Shown one piece after another: positions 1-6,030 of a DNA stretch of 6,413 nt. The stretch is from Opitutia bacterium (GTDB taxonomy: Bacteria > Verrucomicrobiota > Verrucomicrobiia > Opitutales > Coraliomargaritaceae), in the NCBI GenBank assembly GCA_003503355.1, contig DOCS01000099.1, forward strand, positions 1 through 6,413. The letters are read 5' to 3'. The number at the start of each line of letters is the position of its first letter. Position 1 is the first letter of the stretch. Under the pieces are notes generated by a model. It did no database searches, was not told where the DNA came from, and worked only from the letters and a program-made list of their open reading frames with translations. The position numbers were made by a program, and so were the translations under genes.

Positions 1-434
1 CCACCGGTCGTCGCGGTCGAAGTGCCGCGCGTGATGACCGATGCGCCCTGAACCACTCCGGCGGTACCACCGCCAGCGACGGTGGACACGATCCACTTAA
101 AAGACCCGTCGCCGATAAAGTCAGGCATCATCGCACCGGTGATAAAGGTACCTGCGACCACGGCGGCTGGGGTGGCGATCGAGTCGAGTGCATTGTCCAG
201 CCAAGGAATATAATAACTGCCAATTTCGAGTGCGGTAGCAACTCCGAGCGTGACGGTCACCCATGGGTTACCCAGCCACTCTTGATCGCCGAGCATCGCC
301 TGAACATCGACATCGGCAAACAGATCGACTCCACCACTGGCCGCGAGGCTGGTAATAAAGAGCGGAACGAAAACGCGAAAACCACACGCAGCCGCCAAGC
401 CGACGCCCGCAAAGAGTGCCATTATTTCATTCAT
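1..434 (-). CDS. DUF4126-type integral membrane protein, 3' end cut by window edge
   Basis: The reading frame starts at an ATG (complement of 432-434) and stays open for 144 codons to the window edge, so the C-terminus is missing. The protein is hydrophobic and glycine/alanine rich. Likely membrane segments lie at about residues 4-32, 56-76, 84-104 and 114-132. Recognisable stretches are AAACGFRVFVPLFITSLAA (15-32 region) and YYIPWLDNALDSIATPAAVV (74-93). The second matches the 'IPxxDNxxDxxxTPxxxxAG' pattern I associate with DUF4126, a family of about 190-200 residues with no assigned function. No Shine-Dalgarno sequence precedes the ATG. A second in-frame ATG at 422 (codon 5) is possible but would cut into the first membrane segment. 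It lies codirectional with gcvP but 230 bp beyond it, behind strong hairpins, so it is probably a separate transcript. Family assignment is from memory of the motif; function is unknown. Confidence 0.82.
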   Translation of the reverse strand, partial: MNEIMALFAGVGLAAACGFRVFVPLFITSLAASGGVDLFADVDVQAMLGDQEWLGNPWVTVTLGVATALEIGSYYIPWLDNALDSIATPAAVVAGTFITGAMMPDFIGDGSFKWIVSTVAGGGTAGVVQGASVITRGTSTATTG

Positions 435-519
435 AATACTTGCAGTATAAGCCACTCCACACAATTCGCAAAGCATTGAATACAGATCGATCCACCGCGA
501 GCGGACGAATCACCCGTCG

Positions 520-531
520 TCGGCTAGCCGA
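520..531. repeat. 12-bp perfect palindrome TCGGCTAGCCGA
   Basis: TCGGCTAGCCGA is a perfect palindrome in the spacer upstream of the DUF4126 gene, about 90 bp before its start. The flanking TCGT (517-520) and ACGA (533-536) could extend the symmetry if two bases bulge. It could be an operator-like site for a dimeric regulator or just chance; nothing else in the window repeats it. Confidence 0.3.
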
Positions 532-601
532 TACGATAGCACCACACATGGCGCCTGCCACTAGCAGACCGCCACTCCAAGGTGACCACTCTCTAACCGA
601 G

Positions 602-649
602 CGCCTGCAATGAAGCAGGCGACGGTGGAGCGATTCGCCCCACCGTCGC
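602..649 (-). terminator. Two overlapping hairpins after the gcvP stop (probable transcript end)
   Basis: Reading from gcvP on the minus strand, the first structure begins 15 bp past the stop codon. It is a perfect 10-bp stem pairing 640-649 with 619-628, with a further inner 3-bp GCG/CGC stem inside its 11-nt loop. The second is a perfect 7-bp stem, 615-621 with 602-608, around a 6-nt loop. The two share bases 619-621, so both full stems cannot form at once. No U-tract follows either hairpin in the gcvP direction; the T-rich stretch (650-660 region) lies before them, between the stop codon and the first stem. So this is not a classic intrinsic terminator. It may be a U-less terminator, a 3'-end stabilising structure, or an extragenic palindrome. 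Confidence 0.45.
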
Positions 650-664
650 GAACAAAAACACCAC

Positions 665-3613
665 CTACAGCGCGGCTACGATTTTCGCGTAGATCTCATC
701 CACTGACAACTTGGCCAGCTCCTTAGTCGAAACACGCGCTGGGTTGATATGCGGCAGACTATCGAGCGACTCCGACAAGCAGACATCGCGGTTGGCATCG
801 ACCTCTTCCACGCGGTCAATCGGCGTAAAGTGCGGCGCCGAATTCAGCACATCCGGATGCTCCCTCGCCAGTTTCAGAATCGCCCGCACCGCTTCAGCGA
901 AGCGATCGAGCTCTGCCTTGGTATAACTTTCTGTCGGCTCGACCATCAGGCCCAGCGGCTCGGGCCAAGCGACCGTCGGCGCGTGGAAGCCAAAGTCCAA
1001 AAAGAGCTTACCAATCCGCGGCGCGGCATCGGTCTTACGTAAACCCACCGAATCCAACAGACCGAAGTCTTCCTGTTTCAAAGTCAGAATAAACTCGTGC
1101 ATGCGCGGTTCATTATCCGCCCCCTTTGGCAACAGCGCATAATCATCCGTGAGCTGCGCCTGCAAATAGCGCGCACTCAGAACCGCTACGGCTGACATCC
1201 GTCGCACACCTTCGCGGCCGAGGCGCAGCAAATACGTGTAACAGCGAATTTTGTGAGCGAAATTGCCCCAATGACGGTGAAAGGACCCGATCGACTTGGG
1301 CGCACGCACCGGCTGGTACAGCGCACCGTCAAACTCGATTTGATAACCGGGCAGGTAAGGCGTGAGGCGTTCGCTCACAGCGACAATTGCGTCGCCGGGA
1401 CCGCCGCCGCCGTGTGGAATCGTCCACGTTTTGTGCAGATTATTATGCACCGCGTCGACGCCGAGCGCACCGAGGTCCACCCAACCGGCGATGGCATTCA
1501 TATTTGCGCCGTCCATGTAAACCAGACCTCCGATCGCGTGGATCTTCTCGGCGATTTGCTTGAACGAAGTCTCGAAAATGCCACTGGTGTTCGGATTGGT
1601 GATCATGACCCCTGCGATCCGATTGCCGTATTCCGCAATACAAAGATCCAAGTGATCATTCAACACGCGCCCTTCAGTGTCGGCATCTAGGTAGACGATC
1701 TTGCCCTGCTTGCCGGAGAAGCCAGCCATGGTCGCCGTCGCGAAATTCGTGCCGTGCGCGGAACTCGGAATCAAAATCACATCGCGCACTTCATCGCGGT
1801 CGCGGTGATAAGCCTGAAACAACTTGAGCCCGACCAGCTCACCCTGCGCGCCGGCCAGCGGCTGGGTCGTGACTGCTGCCAGACCGGTAATTTTTTTAAA
1901 CCACTCCTGCGTTTCATGCAGCACATACAAACAGCCCTGCGCATCCTCAACTGGTGCTTGCGGGTGAACATCAGTAAACCCGGGCAGACTCGCCGCCCAG
2001 TCGTTGACCTTCGGATTGTACTTCATCGTACACGACCCGAGCGGATAGCAACCGTCGTCCGGGCTCACATTCAAATCGCCCAAGCGCTTGTAGTAATCGA
2101 TTACCTCGTCAGCAGCGTACGTCGGCAGCCCAGGTGCCGCCTGACGCAGGTCACTCTCAGTCGCCAAGGGTAAATCCGCAGCCGAATCGACACGCGCTGG
2201 CCCAAACATGCCCTCAAACACCGCGACCAATGCGTCTAGATCCTGCTCACGATTCGAGAACGATAGCTTCAACAACTGTCGGTCCCCGTCGACACGCGCG
2301 GACACATCGGCACCAGCAAGGATTCCGCTCGCGCGGGCCTTTGCCAGTAAATCAGACACGGGACATGGAAGCTCCAATGTCACCTCATGGAAACATGCGC
2401 TCTCCGCAAATGCCAGATTGACCCCGTCAAAGGCAGTCAAACGCTGTACCGCATCCAACAAACGCGTGCGCAAGCCAGTCAGAATCGACTCTAAACCGGA
2501 ATCACCGCGCTCTAACAGCGACGCGCCGACGAGGGTCGCCACGAACGCCTGATTGGAACAGATATTAGACGTAGCTTTATCCTTGCGGATATGTTGCTCG
2601 CGGGTCGACAGCACGCCGACGCGGCAGTCGCGACCGGAGCTGTCTTTCGCCTTACCAATGAAACGACCCGGAGCAGCACGCACACCATTGCGATCTTTGG
2701 CAGAGAAGCGCACACCGAACAAACCAAGCCCGGGACCACCAAAATTCGGCGCCAGCGCAAGATGCTGGGCCTCGCCGACAATGATATCGACGCCCTTGGC
2801 ACCGAACTCGGAAGGCGCTTTAAGTCCACCTGGCCCGAGCAGTATTGGATCAATCACCGCGACACTCTTAGTACCAAACTCGGCAGCGAGATCCGTCAGC
2901 GCGTCTACCTCCTCAATGAGGCCAAAGGTGTTCACATGCGGAAACACGATTGCCGCCAGTGCTGGCCCCGCGGCGTCCGCGGCAGCCTTAAGCGCTGCAC
3001 GGTCAATTAAGCCGGATTGCGGATCAACGGGCACACGAATCAATTTCACTGCCGTGCCTTCGGCTAATGTCTCCAGCACTTCAAGATCGCCGGGGTACAG
3101 CGTGTCGGGTACAATCGCAGCGGTCTTGCCGCGGCCCATCCGAATCGCTGCGCTAATCCCTTCAAAAATCGAAGTCGAGCGGTCGTAAAGGGACGCATTA
3201 ACCGCCTCGAATCCCGTCAAGCGCGCCATCGAGCATTGATAGATCCAGTGAGCCAGCAGCGTGCCTTGACTCAGTTCCGGCTGATACGGCGTGTAAGCTG
3301 TGGTCAGATTGCGAATATCGCAGACCGGCCCCACCACAGGCGATGGCTCAAAGTCCGGCACGCCGTCCCCCAGAAAGCTGGTGCCCGTGCGATTCATCTT
3401 CGAGATCTCTTCAAGCCGCGTGTGCAGCTGTTCGTAGCTCAGCTCCTCAGGCAATGCGCCGCCATCCTCAAATTGTACATCCGCGGGGATGTGACTAAAC
3501 AGTTCGCCCAGCGACGACTTGCCCACAGCGTCAAGCATTGCAGCGATGTCGGCGTCGCTTGCTGGAATATAATGTCGCGCGTGTTCGCGAAGATCGGCAG
3601 AAGTATTTTGCAT
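665..3613 (-). CDS. gcvP: Glycine dehydrogenase (decarboxylating), P-protein of the glycine cleavage system, GcvPA-GcvPB fusion type
   Basis: This is a complete 982-residue PLP enzyme that decarboxylates glycine and transfers the aminomethyl group to the lipoyl arm of GcvH in the cytoplasm. Residues 1-470 form the first half, with YIPASDADI near the start, TAYTPYQPELSQG (105-117), NASLYD (139-144) and TREQHIRKDKATSNICSNQ (337-355). Residues from about 470 form the second half, with GSCTMKYNP (526-534), AHGTN (619-623), MDGANMN (700-706), the PLP lysine K728 in NLHKTWTIPHGGGGPG, and EPTES near the C-terminus. Both halves resemble the separate GcvPA and GcvPB subunits more than the E. coli GcvP style, although the length (about 957 in E. 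coli) is that of a single-chain P-protein. Oddities are Phe624 where HGTNP usually has Pro, and a C-terminal tail (about 941-982) beyond the usual GcvPB end. The ATG start lacks a Shine-Dalgarno sequence but places YIP at a typical distance. gcvT diverges from it 177 bp away; gcvH is not nearby. Confidence 0.97.
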   Translation of the reverse strand: MQNTSADLREHARHYIPASDADIAAMLDAVGKSSLGELFSHIPADVQFEDGGALPEELSYEQLHTRLEEISKMNRTGTSFLGDGVPDFEPSPVVGPVCDIRNLTTAYTPYQPELSQGTLLAHWIYQCSMARLTGFEAVNASLYDRSTSIFEGISAAIRMGRGKTAAIVPDTLYPGDLEVLETLAEGTAVKLIRVPVDPQSGLIDRAALKAAADAAGPALAAIVFPHVNTFGLIEEVDALTDLAAEFGTKSVAVIDPILLGPGGLKAPSEFGAKGVDIIVGEAQHLALAPNFGGPGLGLFGVRFSAKDRNGVRAAPGRFIGKAKDSSGRDCRVGVLSTREQHIRKDKATSNICSNQAFVATLVGASLLERGDSGLESILTGLRTRLLDAVQRLTAFDGVNLAFAESACFHEVTLELPCPVSDLLAKARASGILAGADVSARVDGDRQLLKLSFSNREQDLDALVAVFEGMFGPARVDSAADLPLATESDLRQAAPGLPTYAADEVIDYYKRLGDLNVSPDDGCYPLGSCTMKYNPKVNDWAASLPGFTDVHPQAPVEDAQGCLYVLHETQEWFKKITGLAAVTTQPLAGAQGELVGLKLFQAYHRDRDEVRDVILIPSSAHGTNFATATMAGFSGKQGKIVYLDADTEGRVLNDHLDLCIAEYGNRIAGVMITNPNTSGIFETSFKQIAEKIHAIGGLVYMDGANMNAIAGWVDLGALGVDAVHNNLHKTWTIPHGGGGPGDAIVAVSERLTPYLPGYQIEFDGALYQPVRAPKSIGSFHRHWGNFAHKIRCYTYLLRLGREGVRRMSAVAVLSARYLQAQLTDDYALLPKGADNEPRMHEFILTLKQEDFGLLDSVGLRKTDAAPRIGKLFLDFGFHAPTVAWPEPLGLMVEPTESYTKAELDRFAEAVRAILKLAREHPDVLNSAPHFTPIDRVEEVDANRDVCLSESLDSLPHINPARVSTKELAKLSVDEIYAKIVAAL

Positions 3614-3790
3614 TTTAGAAAAAACTGAGACTTAACAACGAGTAGAAAGTAGCATTCATTCCCGCAGGATCAGATCGATGCTCCAGACAAGCCGACTCTT
3701 TCCTCTGCGCAAGTTTCTTTGCAACTTTCGTAGTATTTCTCATCGCAAGTTCGCACCTCAGCTTACAAAAAATCAGACTCAACTCCTGCC
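3614..3790. promoter_or_regulatory. Divergent control region between gcvP and gcvT
   Basis: This 177-bp spacer must carry promoters for both gcv genes, one per strand. It is more AT-rich than the coding sequence around it. CGCAAGTT occurs twice in direct orientation (3708-3715 and 3744-3751), and AACTT, its partial inverse, lies between them within TTGCAACTT (3719-3727). AAGTT (3711-3715) and AACTT (3723-3727) form an inverted repeat with a 7-bp gap. These could be regulator sites, though no regulator is identified. I could not place a convincing -35/-10 pair on either strand. I saw no glycine riboswitch core on either strand. Neither flanking ATG has a Shine-Dalgarno sequence. Confidence 0.5.
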
Positions 3791-4885
3791 ATGACCGACA
3801 TTCAGCAAATCCCGCTCCACGATTTCCACGCCGAACAAGGCGCCCGCTTTGTCTCTTTTGGCGGCTGGAATATGCCAGTACAGTACACCAGCATCCTGGA
3901 GGAACACAAGGCCGTGCGTACCAACGCCGGCCTGTTCGACGTCAGCCACATGGGCGAATTTCACGTCAGCGGTCCGGATGCTGCGCGGTTCCTCGACAAA
4001 TTGCTGGTCAATGCGATCTGCAACGCCCCCATCGGCAAGGCGGTCTACTCACCGATGTGCGCCAGCGATGGCGGCGTGGTTGACGACCTCATCGTCTATC
4101 GCACCGGCGCAGAGACGTTTCTCGTCTGCGTTAACGCCAGCAACATCGAAAAAGACTTCGGTTGGTTCCTAAAGCAAGCCGAGCGTTGGGAGCTCGAGGT
4201 GCAAATCGAAGATCACTCAGACGAGTATGCCCTGCTCGCCCTACAAGGCCCGAAGGCACAAGCAATCTTAGAAGCAGTCGGCTTCGACAGCCTCAGCGAA
4301 ATCAAGAAATTCTGGCACGCACTGCGCCCCTTCGCCGGCGAGAAGGTGCGCGTCTGCCGCACCGGCTACACCGGCGAGGACGGCTTCGAAATCTACGCTT
4401 CGCCGCAAGCAGCCGACACGCTCGCCCGACAGATCCTCAAAGAAGGTGCCGCCTTTGAGCTGCGCCTCTGCGGGCTCGGCTGCCGCGACAGCCTGCGCCT
4501 TGAAGCCGGCCTGCCACTCTACGGGCACGAATTGAGCGACAGCATCACACCACTCGAAGCCAGCCTCGACTGGACAGTAAAGCTGCAGAAAGAGGATTTC
4601 ATTGGCAAAAATGCGCTCCACGAGCAGCGTGCGAACGGCATTCCTCGCCGCGTGATTCATTTCAAACTGGAAGGTCGACGCATCGCCCGCGAAGGCACCC
4701 CGGTAGTCAACGCCGAAGGCGAGCGGGTTGGCGAAGTGCTCTCCGGCACACTTTCACCGATTCTCGGCAGCCCGATTGGCAGCGCGATCGTCACGACCGA
4801 AGCAAAAGACGGCCCACTGTCCGTCGACCTGCGCGGCAACCACATCGCCTTGGAAGTCGCAAAAGCGCCGCTGCACAAAGCATAA
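3791..4885 (+). CDS. gcvT: Aminomethyltransferase, T-protein of the glycine cleavage system
   Basis: This complete 364-residue protein matches the usual family length (E. coli GcvT is about 364). It takes the aminomethyl group from lipoyl-GcvH, passes the carbon to tetrahydrofolate to give 5,10-methylene-THF, and releases ammonia. Diagnostic motifs appear in order: FGGWNMPVQY (23-32), GLFDVSHMGE (47-56), the catalytic-region aspartates in GGVVDDLIVY (94-103), ALQGP (150-154), TGYTGEDGFEI (191-201) and CGLGCRDSLRLEAGLPLYGH in the second half. A C-terminal GCV_T_C barrel follows, with SGTLSPILGSPIG. I saw no missing key residue. The ATG at 3791 fits the family N-terminus, but the preceding bases are pyrimidine-rich with no Shine-Dalgarno sequence. 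It diverges from gcvP and is followed after 79 bp by a convergent gene, so it is probably transcribed alone. Placing gcvT apart from gcvH and opposite gcvP differs from the common gcvTHP operon. Confidence 0.97.
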   Translation: MTDIQQIPLHDFHAEQGARFVSFGGWNMPVQYTSILEEHKAVRTNAGLFDVSHMGEFHVSGPDAARFLDKLLVNAICNAPIGKAVYSPMCASDGGVVDDLIVYRTGAETFLVCVNASNIEKDFGWFLKQAERWELEVQIEDHSDEYALLALQGPKAQAILEAVGFDSLSEIKKFWHALRPFAGEKVRVCRTGYTGEDGFEIYASPQAADTLARQILKEGAAFELRLCGLGCRDSLRLEAGLPLYGHELSDSITPLEASLDWTVKLQKEDFIGKNALHEQRANGIPRRVIHFKLEGRRIAREGTPVVNAEGERVGEVLSGTLSPILGSPIGSAIVTTEAKDGPLSVDLRGNHIALEVAKAPLHKA

Positions 4886-4915
4886 GGACCTCTCACCCAG
4901 CATAGTCGCAACGAT

Positions 4916-4956
4916 GCGATCGCGGGAGCAACCCGCTCGCTACAGCGGTTACCCGC
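4916..4956. repeat. REP-like palindromic element in the convergent spacer
   Basis: The 79-bp gap between the converging gcvT and HtrA-like genes contains GCGATCGC (4916-4923), then GCGGG-agcaa-CCCGC (4922-4936), then GCGG-ttac-CCGC (4945-4956). The first GCGGG can also pair with the CCCGC at 4952-4956, giving alternative folds. There is no T-tract on either side, so it is a weak candidate for an intrinsic terminator, though it may still end both transcripts. Its form resembles short dispersed extragenic palindromes. Only one copy lies in this window, so repetition in the genome is an inference. Confidence 0.4.
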
Positions 4957-4964
4957 AAATTCAA

Positions 4965-6020
4965 TTACTGCGTGGCTCCTTTAGCAGCCGCTGCGGGCTC
5001 AGCCCTGGTCACTTCAGCTTGACCGATTCTCGGCCCTTTTTCGGGGCGTGGTAGCGCCTTCACTGAGAACTCCATCGTTTCTTCGCCGCGTTGCACGATG
5101 ATCGAGGTAAATTGGTTCGCGCGGGTGAAGAACACAGCCCCGGGCACATCGGCAACATCTGCGATCGCACGCCCGCCAATGGAAATCAAATGATCGCCTT
5201 CACGTAACCCTGAATGTTTGGCCGGCGCACTTTCGATCACTTTAGAAAGATAAACCGCGTTCACCTCATCGGCCCCCAACCGCTCCGCCACCTCAAAGCC
5301 CATCCAGCTATGAATAATGTGACCGGAAAACAGCAGATCGTCGCGCACTCGGGCCAGCGCATCGACTGGCAAGCAGTAAGAAGCACCCAGCTCCGGAATC
5401 GACGCGACCGACATCCCAATAAATTGGCCGTTAACATCCAAAATCGGACAGCCACCTTGCCCGGCATCGACCGCAATCGAAGTGCGAATGTATTCAGTCG
5501 GAAACACTTTATTGCCAAGCTTCTTGTCAATCCCGGTCACCATGCCCATCGAGGGCGACGGCTCAAAATCAAGCGGACAGGCGATGGCGATCGCGATCGC
5601 GCCGAGCTTGGGACGCTGAATGTTCGAATCCATTGCGATCATCGAAAAATTCTTGGGCAACTCGAGCACGCGTAATACAGAAACATTGGTCAAGCGATCA
5701 TGCCCCACCGCCTCTGCCGCATAGGATTTACCCTGAAACTCGACCCAGACACGATTGGCTCCGGCTGCGCGACTCGCACTCACGAGAACGTGCCCCTCAC
5801 GACTAATAAAAAAACCGGTCCCCACGCGGAGCAGAACTTGCGCTTTACCGCCCTCGTCGGGTCCGCGGTAAGCGGCCTTCACACGGACAATGGCGTCCTT
5901 GTTCTGTTCAAAGACCTCGATCAGACGCTGCTGCAAAGCCAGCGCGTCGCCTGGACCCGCAAGCAAATGCGCGGAACCAGCGATCAATATCAACGCAATC
6001 CAACAAATTCGAAGTGTCAT
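4965..6020 (-). CDS. Exported HtrA/DegP-like protein with PDZ domain, catalytic triad lost (predicted pseudoprotease)
   Basis: The protein has 351 residues counted from the ATG at 6020. A TTG at 6029, three codons earlier, is an alternative start. Residues 1-21 form a signal peptide or anchor (MTLRICWIALILIAGSAHLL), so it acts outside the cytoplasmic membrane. Residues about 62-230 follow the HtrA trypsin-like fold: GTGFFISREGHVLVSASRAA, VGHDRLTNVSVLRV, IRTSIAVDAGQGGCPILD and NGQFIGMSVA. Aligned by eye to DegP, the triad is replaced: His by Ser83, Asp by Asn112, and the nucleophile Ser of GNSGG by Gly189 in GQGGC. The frame is intact with normal-looking codons, so this is not a decayed gene. 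Residues about 238-325 form a PDZ domain with GLREGDHLISIGG. The tail is Ala-rich. It starts 10 bp after the stop of the upstream anti-sigma-like gene, so the two are probably cotranscribed. The fold call is firm; catalytic loss is inferred from motifs, and a binding or sensory role is a guess. Confidence 0.85.
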   Translation of the reverse strand: MTLRICWIALILIAGSAHLLAGPGDALALQQRLIEVFEQNKDAIVRVKAAYRGPDEGGKAQVLLRVGTGFFISREGHVLVSASRAAGANRVWVEFQGKSYAAEAVGHDRLTNVSVLRVLELPKNFSMIAMDSNIQRPKLGAIAIAIACPLDFEPSPSMGMVTGIDKKLGNKVFPTEYIRTSIAVDAGQGGCPILDVNGQFIGMSVASIPELGASYCLPVDALARVRDDLLFSGHIIHSWMGFEVAERLGADEVNAVYLSKVIESAPAKHSGLREGDHLISIGGRAIADVADVPGAVFFTRANQFTSIIVQRGEETMEFSVKALPRPEKGPRIGQAEVTRAEPAAAAKGATQ

Positions 6021-6030
6021 CGCAGCCAAA

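Larger units (their letters stand above)
435..664. other. Intergenic spacer between gcvP and the DUF4126 gene
   Basis: This 230-bp stretch has no credible gene. It should hold the promoter of the DUF4126 gene near its left end and the 3' untranslated region of gcvP at its right end. Next to the DUF4126 start codon is a short inverted repeat, ATACT-TGC-AGTAT (436-448). Read on the minus strand it contains TATACT, which resembles a -10 box, but it sits too close to the ATG for a normal leader. A 12-bp palindrome (520-531) and paired hairpins (602-649) are listed separately. I saw no tRNA or other structured RNA. Confidence 0.6.

Noticed and set aside
435..601. tRNA or small RNA gene in the left spacer
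   Set aside because: No cloverleaf, T-loop GTTCGA motif or terminator-linked hairpin was visible.
1253..2173. Plus-strand open frames of 139-145 codons within gcvP
   Set aside because: Same reason: they mirror conserved gcvP codons and show no family features.
2553..3188. 211-codon open frame on the plus strand, antisense to gcvP
   Set aside because: It lies wholly inside gcvP, its protein is low-complexity Ser/Pro/Arg-rich with no recognisable domain, and gcvP is unmistakable. Long antisense frames are expected in GC-rich genes.
3614..3790. Glycine riboswitch upstream of gcvT or gcvP
   Set aside because: The spacer is the natural place for one, but I could not find the conserved aptamer core on either strand. 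An Infernal search with the Rfam glycine model would settle it.
4268..4660. 130-codon minus-strand frame inside gcvT
   Set aside because: It is antisense to conserved GcvT motifs and has no independent support.
5430..5465. HtrA-like gene as a cysteine protease using Cys191 of GQGGCP
   Set aside because: The cysteine is two residues past the nucleophile position and the His and Asp positions are also lost, so there is no plausible dyad.
5578..5602. GCGAT-rich tandem repeat (gcgatggcgatcgcgatcgc)
   Set aside because: It simply encodes the alternating Ala-Ile stretch AIAIAIA of a beta strand in the HtrA-like domain; no sign of a separate repeat element.
6021..6029. TTG at 6029 as the start of the HtrA-like gene
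   Set aside because: An ATG three codons later gives a better signal peptide start and leaves room after the upstream stop. Neither has a Shine-Dalgarno sequence, so this stays a preference, not proof.
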